From NCBI GenBank assembly GCA_934667295.1, contig CAKULR010000015.1, positions 1 through 15,694 of the forward strand: a stretch of DNA of 15,694 bases. Direction: 5' to 3'. A program made the position numbers and the translations under genes. Of the stretch, positions 1 to 6,655 are shown piece by piece. Origin of the DNA: an uncultured Kiritimatiellota bacterium. GTDB lineage: Bacteria > Verrucomicrobiota > Kiritimatiellia > RFP12 > UBA1067. The notes beneath the pieces were generated by a model. The model did no database searches, was not told the origin of the DNA, and saw only the letters and a program-made list of their open reading frames with translations. Each line of letters begins with the position of its first letter. Position 1 is the stretch's first letter.

Positions 1-530
1 GCTACCGCTTCCAGGGACGCGAGTTCTCGGCGGCGACGGGCCTCGTGAACTTCCGCGCCCGCTGGTACGACCCCGGAACGGGCCGCTGGCTCTCCAAGGA
101 CCCGATCCGTTTACAGGGTGGGGTGAACCTGTATGCGTTCTGTGCCAATTCTCCAGTTTGTGCTAATGATCCCTTTGGTGAAATGCGTGTGCAGGCACCA
201 GGGTGGCATCGTTCGGGACGTGATGCACTGAATTCTCCCTTACCATCATCTCCTCCCGCACCTGGAAGCGGGTGGAAGGAATTACCGGGAAGGATGAGTG
301 TTTATCACGACAATGGAAAAGGAAAGCCTGAACGTAAGTTTATTCATCCTGATGGTCGTGAGGCGGTCTACGATGGAGACACCGGTGGACTTGTAACAGA
401 TCAAAAATATAAGGGTACGTATAACTATGTAAATCCGCCAACGGGAAAGAATTCGATAATTGAATGTATCTTACGGATTGCGGGACATTTCGTTTCTGAT
501 ATGTTGCCTTATTATATTTGGGGAAACTAA
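1..530 (+). CDS. RHS repeat-associated core protein, C-terminal end with variable toxin-like domain (5' partial)
   Basis: The reading frame is open from base 3, so the true start lies upstream of the window. The first ~60 residues match the conserved end of the RHS core: YRFQGREF, ATGLVNFRARWYDPGTGRW, LSKDPI and LYAF.AN.P with a terminal DPFG (168-179). In this family the core forms a shell around a C-terminal domain that is often a contact-dependent or secreted toxin. The ~116 residues after DPFG (180-527) are variable and AT-rich. They contain HPDGREAVYDGDTGGLVTD and end in GHFVSDMLPYYIWGN; conserved-looking His, Asp and Trp residues suggest an enzymatic or toxin module, but I cannot name the family. 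Base composition changes near base 107, still inside the core, which fits replacement of the tail by recombination. The RHS assignment is strong; toxin activity is inferred from family architecture. Confidence 0.88.
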   Translation, partial: YRFQGREFSAATGLVNFRARWYDPGTGRWLSKDPIRLQGGVNLYAFCANSPVCANDPFGEMRVQAPGWHRSGRDALNSPLPSSPPAPGSGWKELPGRMSVYHDNGKGKPERKFIHPDGREAVYDGDTGGLVTDQKYKGTYNYVNPPTGKNSIIECILRIAGHFVSDMLPYYIWGN

Positions 531-548
531 TTTGTTGAGGGATATGAT

Positions 549-1109
549 ATGAATGGTGTAAGATTATGCAATGTGATTCTTTGTTTCGTGTGGCGTTTCT
601 GTAAGTGGTTGTTTGTACAGAGTGTAATTTTCTGTGTTTTGGTATTACTCTTTTACTACGTGGTCATGAACCTGCTGTTTGGCCGTTCGCGGCTAGAGTG
701 GGTCGATGATAAGGGTAGAGGAAACATTGAGTCCCATTGGCTTCTCAACAAAGCCGGCCGAGAGGTATTGGGTTATCGACTCTCCGACTATTCAAACACT
801 AACGGGGTCTACTCCCTGTATCTGTGGAGCCATGACAAGCGAACGGCCTTTCCTTCCGAGATGACCGGGACGGTTTCTAGGACGACCAAGACTGGGCTAC
901 GCACTCCTCTTCATATGTTCGTCCTAAGACCCGAATACCCGTATGATCCACATAATACCCTGTCGGTCGAATTACCGTCTATCTTCGCTCCAGAGGATGA
1001 GGAGGAAACTCTTGAAATCGACATTGTGCTTCCTGAAGAGATAGATGGTATTCGGACGATCCACATTCGCCATGTGTCTGAGAATGTGTGGCACTTTATA
1101 TCCGTGTAA
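549..1109 (+). CDS. Membrane-anchored hypothetical protein, candidate immunity protein for the RHS tail
   Basis: This 186-residue protein starts 18 bases after the RHS stop codon, with a GAGGG ribosome site at 536-540. Residues ~6-45 form a strongly hydrophobic stretch (CNVILCFVWRF, then SVIFCVLVLLFYYVVMNLLF), one or two membrane segments. A soluble part of ~140 residues follows, with alternating hydrophobic residues suggesting beta structure and an acidic stretch (EDEEETLEIDIVLPEE). I recognise no family. Position directly behind an RHS variable domain, shared low GC and membrane anchoring all fit an immunity protein that meets an incoming toxin at the inner membrane. That role is inference from gene order. 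Confidence is high that it is a gene and low for its function. Confidence 0.72.
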   Translation: MNGVRLCNVILCFVWRFCKWLFVQSVIFCVLVLLFYYVVMNLLFGRSRLEWVDDKGRGNIESHWLLNKAGREVLGYRLSDYSNTNGVYSLYLWSHDKRTAFPSEMTGTVSRTTKTGLRTPLHMFVLRPEYPYDPHNTLSVELPSIFAPEDEEETLEIDIVLPEEIDGIRTIHIRHVSENVWHFISV

Positions 1110-1193
1110 AAATGACGGAAGGGAAGACCATAACGAAAGACTGCGTGAAACTCCTTTGTCAATCTCACCCAAAGACATACCCGAGGCAGGGCC

Positions 1194-1625
1194 ATGACGA
1201 ATGATGCAAGCTGGTACTCCCATGTGGCGGTTCCCGTCTTGGTTCTGCTTTTCGCAAAACCGGTGATGGAGTTCTGTCGGCGGTCGGCCTACTGGGGACG
1301 TCCGAAACGGTCCGAAGATGAGGTCTTCAGGCTTTTCGGCGGCGGAGAGCGCGTGGAGGCCGCTCTTCGTTTCCTCGCCAAGACCTACGACGTGCCGCTT
1401 GGCTTCCTTCGCCCGGACGATGTGTTCACCAAGGAGGGGCCGTTGTGGAAATACGATTCCTGGACTGAAAGCGGCGGACAGGAGGACCTCAACGACTACC
1501 TTGCGGCGCATGGGAAGACCGACATTCCGCAGACCTGGACGTTGCGCGACTTCGTCCAATGGTATGTTGAATCCGGGCAGACTGAACAGGAGGCAAAGCC
1601 GCAGGAGGAACGATGCCGTGCGTGA
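1194..1625 (+). CDS. Small hypothetical protein of the RHS locus
   Basis: This 143-residue protein has a GAGGCAGGG ribosome site just before ATG 1194. The N-terminus has a moderately hydrophobic segment (HVAVPVLVLLFAKPVMEF) that may be a single membrane helix. The rest is soluble: a stretch FLRPDDVFTKEGPLWKYD, an acidic turn, and WTLRDFVQWYVESG. The layout of short helices with an 'LRPDD.F' stretch and a final 'LRDFVQWY' recalls small acyl-carrier-like proteins such as DUF1493, but the match is weak and no phosphopantetheine-attachment serine motif (DSL) is visible. Base composition here returns to the GC-rich host pattern, unlike the gene before it. It may be a second immunity or accessory protein of the RHS cassette, or an unrelated resident gene. 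Confidence 0.62.
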   Translation: MTNDASWYSHVAVPVLVLLFAKPVMEFCRRSAYWGRPKRSEDEVFRLFGGGERVEAALRFLAKTYDVPLGFLRPDDVFTKEGPLWKYDSWTESGGQEDLNDYLAAHGKTDIPQTWTLRDFVQWYVESGQTEQEAKPQEERCRA

Positions 1626-1653
1626 CGCGGACGCAATGAATCGCGTCCCTCCC
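1623..1653 (-). repeat. REP-like hairpin repeat, diverged copy
   Basis: Read on the minus strand this begins GGGAGGG, then ACGCG, a loop ATTCATTG and CGTCC. GGACGC (1629-1634) pairs with GCGTCC (1643-1648) across an 8-base loop. The same GGGAGGG head followed by a GC hairpin occurs at 6575-6600 and 8115-8141; in the first 12 bases the three copies differ only at the two positions after the head. The element overlaps the stop codon of the gene before it. No T-tract follows, so it is a poor candidate for an intrinsic terminator. Confidence 0.5.
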
Positions 1654-1727
1654 GTGGAATCGATGTGAAAGGCTTAATCGAAACGATTATGGGGAACTGG
1701 ACTTGTCGTGAATGGAGCTTGATCGAC

Positions 1728-2468
1728 ATGCGTACACGAGGTAGATTGATGTGGATGCTCGGAGCCGTCCTGGGGGTGATGGCCCTTGCGGTGGTGGTTG
1801 GGGGCGTGTGGGCGTGGCATGCCTCCGGACGGCGGACGGAGGAGGAGGCCGATGTTGTCCACCGGCCCCGGATGGAGCGCGTGTCCGGCGGCGATGCGGC
1901 GGACCGGGCGTTGCTGTTCGCGCCGCCGGAGGGGCGGGGATGCCCCGCGCCGTCGCTCGCCTCGGACAAGAACCAGGAGATGGACCGTCTGCTGAACCAA
2001 CGGACAATCCCGGCGGACTACGCGGCGACGATGCGCACGCTCCACGACAGCGCAGAACAGGACGACCTGACGCGGAACTTCGCCGTCCAGCACCTTGGCC
2101 TCCACGTCCAGGAGCAGGTGCGGCGCGGGACGTACGACTCGCATGCGCCGGAAGCCGCGCGCGTCCGCACGACGCTGGACGCGGCGGCCCGCGCGACCGC
2201 CTCTCCGGTTGCCGGACCGGCCTTCCTCGCGCTGGCGGAACTGGCGGCGGTCGATCCGCGCGTCGACGCGGCGGACCTCGACGCGCGCCTCGCGGCATGC
2301 GCGGGGGATGCGTTGGCGAACGCCCCGACGCGCGTCATCGCCGTCCAGCTCTGCGGCACGCGGCGCGTTCCTGCCGCCCGCGCCGCGCTGCGGTCCATCC
2401 TCGCCGACCCGTCCTCCGGGACGGTGCTGCGGCTTTCGGCGCAGCGCGCGCTCGCCCTGCTGAAGTAA
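1728..2468 (+). CDS. Membrane-anchored protein with HEAT-like helical repeats (hypothetical)
   Basis: Starting at ATG 1728 (GGAG at 1714-1717, ten bases upstream) gives 246 residues. The frame is open back to a GTG at 1665, but that has no ribosome site. The N-terminus is basic (MRTRGRLMW), followed by one membrane helix (MLGAVLGVMALAVVVGGVWAW) and an outward-facing linker. From about residue 85 the protein is alpha-helical and alanine-rich, with pairs of amphipathic helices (TMRTLHDSAEQDDLTRNFAVQHLGLHV; AALRSILADPSSGTVLRLSAQRALALL) of the kind seen in HEAT or armadillo repeats, which usually bind other proteins. No catalytic motif is visible. GC content is high and host-like, so this is probably a resident gene next to the RHS cassette. 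Function is unknown. Confidence 0.65.
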   Translation: MRTRGRLMWMLGAVLGVMALAVVVGGVWAWHASGRRTEEEADVVHRPRMERVSGGDAADRALLFAPPEGRGCPAPSLASDKNQEMDRLLNQRTIPADYAATMRTLHDSAEQDDLTRNFAVQHLGLHVQEQVRRGTYDSHAPEAARVRTTLDAAARATASPVAGPAFLALAELAAVDPRVDAADLDARLAACAGDALANAPTRVIAVQLCGTRRVPAARAALRSILADPSSGTVLRLSAQRALALLK

Positions 2469-2528
2469 TGTCCTCGCCGTGTCCGTTCGTCCTTCGGGCG
2501 TACACCCCTGAAAAATTCATTCGCCCCC

Positions 2529-2557
2529 TTGACGGCGCGGCGCGGAATTGATACACT
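2529..2557 (+). promoter_or_regulatory. Sigma70-type promoter for the tRNA genes
   Basis: TTGACG (2529-2534) and TACACT (2552-2557) are separated by exactly 17 bases, and the first tRNA starts 18 bases after the -10. The -35 is identical to the one assigned at 10105. The promoter probably also feeds the corA-der-clc genes, since no clear terminator follows the tRNAs beyond a short T-run at 2744-2748. Confidence 0.6.
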
Positions 2558-2574
2558 TCCACATCGTTCTCCAC

Positions 2575-2664
2575 GGAGAGGTGGCAGAGCCTGGTTGAAT
2601 GCACATGACTCGAAATCATGCATACCGCAAGGTATCGGGGGTTCGAATCCCTCCCTCTCCGCCA
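2575..2664 (+). tRNA. tRNA-Ser (anticodon CGA), CCA encoded
   Basis: Acceptor arms GGAGAGG (2575-2581) and CCTCTCC (2654-2660) pair fully, followed by G and an encoded CCA. The anticodon stem CATGA/TCATG holds the loop CTCGAAA (2609-2615) with anticodon CGA at 2611-2613, reading UCG. A long variable arm (ATACC-GCAA-GGTAT) is diagnostic of a class II serine tRNA. The T-arm has GGTTCGAATCC. Confidence 0.96.
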
Positions 2665-2666
2665 GT

Positions 2667-2740
2667 GCGGGCGTAATTCAATGGCAGAATAGGAGCTTCC
2701 CAAGCTTCTTACGTGGGTTCGATTCCCATCGCCCGCTCCA
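2667..2740 (+). tRNA. tRNA-Gly (anticodon CCC), CCA encoded
   Basis: Acceptor arms GCGGGCG (2667-2673) and CGCCCGC (2730-2736) pair fully, followed by T and an encoded CCA. The anticodon stem GGAGC/GCTTC encloses TTCCCAA (2697-2703), anticodon CCC at 2699-2701, reading GGG. The T-loop is GGTTCGATTCC. It begins two bases after the serine tRNA, so both are processed from one transcript. Confidence 0.95.
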
Positions 2741-2783
2741 TTCTTTTTCTCCCCTCCACCCGAGGCGAAAGGAGGTATTCGGC

Positions 2784-3737
2784 ATGATGACAATCTACAA
2801 ATGGGAGAACGGCGGTCTCAAGGAGACGGTCGAGTTCTGCGAATCGTGCTGGATCAATCTTGCCGAGCCGACGACGGCCGAGCTTGAACGGGTGCTCAGC
2901 TTTTCCCAGGTGCCGCGCGACTTCCTCACCGACCCGCTCGACCGCGAGGAGCGGCCGCGCTTCGAGAGCGAGGACGGCTTCCATCTCGTGATCGTCCACG
3001 TGCCGCTGCCGGTGCGGGGGGACGAGGACGACGAGAGCGTGCTGCCCTACGAGACGCTGCCTCTGGGCATCGTCCTCTTCGGGCAGAGCGTGATCACCAT
3101 CTGTTCCCAGACGACGCCCGTCACGAACGCCTTCCTCGACCAGATCCGCCGCGTCTGCCCGCCCGGCGAGCGCAACCGGTTCATGTTCCGCCTCCTCTGG
3201 CACGCCGCCGTCCTCTTCCTGCGCTACCTCCGCGACATGCACGCGAAGATCGAGGACCTGGAGGACTCCCTCCACGAGTCCATCTCGAACGAGGTGCTGC
3301 TGAAGCTGCTCACCTACCAGAAGTCGCTCGTCTACTTCTCCACCTCGCTGAAGGCCGACAACATCCTCATCAACCGCCTCGACCACGCGCGCCAGCTCAA
3401 CCTCTCCGAGGACGACTCCGACACGCTCGACGACGCGGCGGTCGAATACCAGCAGGCGCTGGAGACGGCCACGATCCACGCGAACATCCTCAACGGCACG
3501 CTCGACACCTTCGCCTCGCTCATCAACAACAACCTCTCGAACGTGATGAAGTACATGACCGCCGCGACGATCCTCCTCGCCGTGCCCACGGTCATCACGA
3601 GCGCCTACGGCATGAACATCAACCTGCCCGGCCAGGGCTACGCCCACATGTTCGCCGTCCTGACGGCCATCTCGGGCGTCTTCGCGGTCGGTATCATCGG
3701 CGTCCTCTTCTACCTTTACAAGAAACGAGTGTTCTGA
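2784..3737 (+). CDS. corA: CorA-family magnesium transporter
   Basis: This 317-residue inner-membrane channel of the CorA family moves Mg2+ (and sometimes Co2+ or Ni2+) down the membrane potential as a homopentamer. The start at ATG 2784 is fixed by an excellent AAAGGAGGT site (2768-2776); the upstream extension of the frame would run through both tRNAs. The N-terminal ~240 residues are the cytoplasmic alpha/beta domain and long stalk helix (LRDMHAKIEDLEDSLHESIS... NNNLSNVMKYMTAATILLAVPTVI). The signature YGMN is present with GMN at residues 276-278, between two C-terminal membrane helices, and the protein ends in a basic tail YKKRVF. The family often has YGMNF followed by a MPEL-like loop; here the loop is INLPGQGYAH. 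Its stop codon overlaps the der start (TGATG), implying translational coupling. Confidence 0.93.
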   Translation: MMTIYKWENGGLKETVEFCESCWINLAEPTTAELERVLSFSQVPRDFLTDPLDREERPRFESEDGFHLVIVHVPLPVRGDEDDESVLPYETLPLGIVLFGQSVITICSQTTPVTNAFLDQIRRVCPPGERNRFMFRLLWHAAVLFLRYLRDMHAKIEDLEDSLHESISNEVLLKLLTYQKSLVYFSTSLKADNILINRLDHARQLNLSEDDSDTLDDAAVEYQQALETATIHANILNGTLDTFASLINNNLSNVMKYMTAATILLAVPTVITSAYGMNINLPGQGYAHMFAVLTAISGVFAVGIIGVLFYLYKKRVF

Positions 3738-5155
3738 TGGACGAACTCACTGTCACGAAGCCGGGGCGCGTGGTCGCCATCGTCGGCCGACCCAACGTGG
3801 GCAAGAGCGCCCTCTTCAACCGCATCGCGCGCCAGCGCATCGCGATCGTCTTCGACCAGCCGGGCGTCACGCGCGACCGCGTGGCCCGCGAGGTCGAGGC
3901 GAACGGCCAGCGCTTCATGCTCGTCGACACGGGCGGCCTCGCGTTCGACCGGACGCCCGGGAGCGACGACCCGCTCGCCGCCGAGACGCGCCAGCAGGCC
4001 GCGCTCGCGGTGACGGACGCGGCGGTGTGCCTCGTGGTGGTGGACGCGCGCGCGGGCGTGACGCCGCTCGACGAGGAGGTGCTGAAGCGCGTGCGCGAGA
4101 GCGGGGTGCCCTGCGCGATCGTGGCGAACAAGTGCGACGTGGAGGCGGACGACGCGCGGGCGGACGAATTCGCCCGCTTCGGCATGCCCGTCCTCCCCTG
4201 TTCCGCCGAACACGGGCGCGGCATCGCCGAGATCGTCGCGTTCGCGACCGCGAAGCAGCAGCCGCCCGACGAGGACGCGGCGGCGGCGCGCCCCCTGCGC
4301 GTCGCGGTGGTCGGCCGCCCGAACGCCGGCAAGAGCTCCTACATCAACCGCCTCCTGAACGCCGAGCGCGTCATCGTGAGCGACATCCCCGGCACGACGC
4401 GCGACTGCGTGGACGTGCCGTTCACGATCGGGTCGGGCCCCACGGCGCGCCGCTACGTGCTCGTGGACACGGCGGGCATGAAGCGGCATACGCAGATGTC
4501 CAAGACGAGCGTGGACAACTTTTCCCTCTTCCGCAGCGAGAAGGCCATCGAGGAGGCGGACGTCGTGCTGCTCGTGATGGAGAGCGAGCTTGGCCCCACG
4601 AAGCAGGACATGCGCATCGCGGGCAAGATCCTCGACGCGCACCGCGCCTGCGTGATCCTCATGAACAAGTGGGACCTCGCGCACGAGAAGGACATGAAGG
4701 AGGCCGAGGCCACGAAGGTCCTCCGCCACATGATGCCGTTCCTCTCGTTCGCCCCCGTCGTCTTCTGCAGCGCGAAGAGCGGCTACAACGTGCGGCGCAC
4801 GGTCGACGCGATCGACGCGGTCGCCTCCAGCGTCCAGGCGCGGCTCCCCACGGGCGTCCTCAACCGCACGATCGAGACGGCGACGAAGAAGACGCTCGCG
4901 CCGATGGTCCGGGGGAAGCGCCTCAAGGTCTACTACGGCCTCCAGGTCGGCAACGACCCGCTCACGATCCGCCTCTTCGTCAACGACCCGAAGCTCGTCA
5001 CCGACGCCTACCGTTCCTACATGGAGAAGGCGATCCGCGCGCGGTTCGGCCTGGAGGGCGCGCCGATCCGGATGTTCCTCAAGGCGCGCAGCCGCAAGGA
5101 CGGCGCCGCGCTGGGACGCGAAATCACGAACCTGAAGAAGAACGGTGCTTCGTAG
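3737..5155 (+). CDS. der: Ribosome biogenesis GTPase Der (EngA)
   Basis: Der is an essential GTPase with two tandem G domains; it binds and matures the large ribosomal subunit. This 472-residue protein has the full architecture. G domain 1 has GRPNVGKS, the switch PGVTRDR, DTGG and NKCD. G domain 2 has GRPNAGKS, PGTTRDCVD, DTAG and NKWD. A C-terminal KH-like RNA-binding domain follows (KRLKVYYGLQVG... RLFVNDPKLVTDAYRSYMEKAIRARF). Length is normal for the family and all nucleotide-binding motifs are intact. ATG 3737 shares its A with the corA stop codon, and the upstream ribosome site is weak, so translation probably depends on corA. The last 11 bases overlap the next gene. Confidence 0.97.
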   Translation: MDELTVTKPGRVVAIVGRPNVGKSALFNRIARQRIAIVFDQPGVTRDRVAREVEANGQRFMLVDTGGLAFDRTPGSDDPLAAETRQQAALAVTDAAVCLVVVDARAGVTPLDEEVLKRVRESGVPCAIVANKCDVEADDARADEFARFGMPVLPCSAEHGRGIAEIVAFATAKQQPPDEDAAAARPLRVAVVGRPNAGKSSYINRLLNAERVIVSDIPGTTRDCVDVPFTIGSGPTARRYVLVDTAGMKRHTQMSKTSVDNFSLFRSEKAIEEADVVLLVMESELGPTKQDMRIAGKILDAHRACVILMNKWDLAHEKDMKEAEATKVLRHMMPFLSFAPVVFCSAKSGYNVRRTVDAIDAVASSVQARLPTGVLNRTIETATKKTLAPMVRGKRLKVYYGLQVGNDPLTIRLFVNDPKLVTDAYRSYMEKAIRARFGLEGAPIRMFLKARSRKDGAALGREITNLKKNGAS

Positions 5156-6560
5156 GCCCTCCATCGCGGCGTTCCGGTTCTTCCTGGCCGGCGGGGGCCT
5201 CAGCGCCGGCAACGGGCGGCTCTTCGCGCAGTCCGCGCTCGTGGGGCTTGTCGTGGGCCTCGTCACGGTCGCCTTCCACTGGTTGATCGAGCTGCTGGAC
5301 GGTCTGCTGCTGCACGGCGTCGGCGCGCACGCCTCGTTCCTCGCGACGGGCGGGGCGCTGCTGCGCGGCCTCGCCTCGCCCGCCGACTGGTGCGACGGGC
5401 GGCGGTGGCTGCTGTTCGCGCTGCCGGCGGCGGGCGCGACGCTCGCGGCCCTGCTCATCAAGTGGATCTCCCCCGGCACCCACGCGCGCGGTACCGACTC
5501 GGCCATCTACGTCTACCACCGCCTCAAGTGCCGGATGTCCTGGCGCGTCATCCCCGTGAAGGCCGTCGCCTCCGCGCTCGTGATCACCTCCGGCGGTAGT
5601 GCGGGCTACGAGGGGCCCATGACGCTCATCGGCGCGGCGTGTGGCACGAACCTCGCGCGCCTCTTCCACTGGGACGCGGCGACGCGGCGGCGGCTCATGC
5701 TCGCGGGCCTCGCCGCCGGCATCGGCGCGCTCTTCCGCGCGCCGCTCGCGGGCGCGCTCTTCGGGGCGGAGATCCTCTATTCCGGGCTCGACCTGGAGTA
5801 CGAGGCGATCCTGCCGGCGTTCATCGCCTCGGCGGTCTCGTACACCGTCTATGCGTTCTTCTACGGGTGGACGCCGCTCTTCGCGATGCCGTCCTACGCC
5901 TACGACGACGGACTGCGCCTCGTGCCCTACCTCGTGCTTGCGCTCGTCGTCTCGGTCGGCGCGAAGTTCTACATCCAGACGTTCCGGAGCGTGTCGGGCT
6001 TCTTCCGCCACCGGGGCGGTGCGCCGTGGATGAAGGTGGCCGTGGGCGGGTTGCTGACGGGGGCGCTCGGGTTCTTCTTCCCGGACGTGCTGGGGACGGG
6101 CTACGACCTCATCCGTGTCGCGTTCCGCCCGGACGCGGAGGTGTGCGTGGGCGGGGAGGGGCCGTGGCTCGCGGCGGGGCTCTTCTTCGGGGCGTTCGTG
6201 CTCAAGGTCGTCGCGACGAGCTTCACGGTCGGCTCCGGCGGTTCCGGCGGCGTGTTCGGTCCGGCGCTCGTCTGCGGGGCGACGCTGAGCGCGGCGTGCG
6301 GACTCGCCTTCTCGGCGGTCTTCCCGGCGTCCTTCGGCATCCATCCGGCCTCCGTCGCCCTCGTCGGGATGGCGGGCTTCCTCGCGGCGACGATCCGCAC
6401 GCCGATCACGGCGGTGATCATGGTCGCGGAGCTGTCCGGCAACCACGCTCTGCTCCTGCCCACGATGTGGGTGTGCGGCCTCGCGTTCGCGTTGACCGAC
6501 GGCTGGTCGCTCTACCGCAGCCAGGTCCATTCCCGCGCCTCCTCGCCGGTACATGCGTAG
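5145..6560 (+). CDS. ClC-family chloride channel / anion transporter
   Basis: This 471-residue integral membrane protein belongs to the ClC family, whose bacterial members are dimeric Cl-/H+ exchangers or anion channels. Hydrophobic helices run nearly throughout. The GSGGSAGYEGP segment corresponds to the family GREGP motif with the gating glutamate kept but the Arg replaced by Tyr; GSGGSGGVFGPAL corresponds to GxFxPxL. The classical GSGIPE motif is absent (GTDSAIYVYHR is found there), as in the divergent prokaryotic ClC subgroup. No C-terminal CBS domains are present. The start is GTG 5145 with an AAGAAG site, 11 bases inside der, indicating a shared transcript with corA and der. Transported ion and direction cannot be read from sequence. 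Confidence 0.9.
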   Translation: MLRRPSIAAFRFFLAGGGLSAGNGRLFAQSALVGLVVGLVTVAFHWLIELLDGLLLHGVGAHASFLATGGALLRGLASPADWCDGRRWLLFALPAAGATLAALLIKWISPGTHARGTDSAIYVYHRLKCRMSWRVIPVKAVASALVITSGGSAGYEGPMTLIGAACGTNLARLFHWDAATRRRLMLAGLAAGIGALFRAPLAGALFGAEILYSGLDLEYEAILPAFIASAVSYTVYAFFYGWTPLFAMPSYAYDDGLRLVPYLVLALVVSVGAKFYIQTFRSVSGFFRHRGGAPWMKVAVGGLLTGALGFFFPDVLGTGYDLIRVAFRPDAEVCVGGEGPWLAAGLFFGAFVLKVVATSFTVGSGGSGGVFGPALVCGATLSAACGLAFSAVFPASFGIHPASVALVGMAGFLAATIRTPITAVIMVAELSGNHALLLPTMWVCGLAFALTDGWSLYRSQVHSRASSPVHA

Positions 6561-6574
6561 CGCTCCGAAACAGA

Positions 6575-6640
6575 TGGGAGGGTCGCGCTCCTGCGCGACC
6601 GCCGACGTGCGTGTGGCGTCGGACGCACAGGAGCGCCCCA
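6575..6640 (+). repeat. REP-like element with a nested inverted second half (REPIN-like)
   Basis: The element begins TGGGAGGG followed by a 7-bp hairpin GGTCGCG-CTCCTG-CGCGACC (6580-6600). A wider palindrome is also present: GCGCTCCTG (6585-6593) pairs with CAGGAGCGC (6628-6636), enclosing CCGACG (6602-6607) and CGTCGG (6617-6622). This is two inverted repeat units around a short spacer, like REP doublets. It fills the 95-base gap between two convergent genes (clc and the ATPase), where it could also act as a weak bidirectional terminator or 3'-end stabiliser. No T-tract is present. Confidence 0.6.
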
Positions 6641-6655
6641 GAACGCATGCGTCGT

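Noticed and set aside
2488..2502. Short hairpin CGTCC-TTC-GGGCG after the helical-repeat gene as a terminator
   Set aside because: Only five pairs including a G-T, with no T-tract; too weak to list.
1751..2551. Overlapping 266-codon frame across the helical-repeat gene
   Set aside because: Arg/Gly/Pro-rich shadow; the frame from 1728 has a membrane helix and sensible helical sequence.
2529..2783. Upstream extension of the corA reading frame
   Set aside because: It would translate through two well-formed tRNA genes; the AAAGGAGGT site fixes the start at 2784.
3716..5506. A 596-codon minus-strand open frame opposite der
   Set aside because: It is a shadow of der, whose motifs are all intact on the plus strand; the protein is His/Arg/Ala low-complexity sequence.
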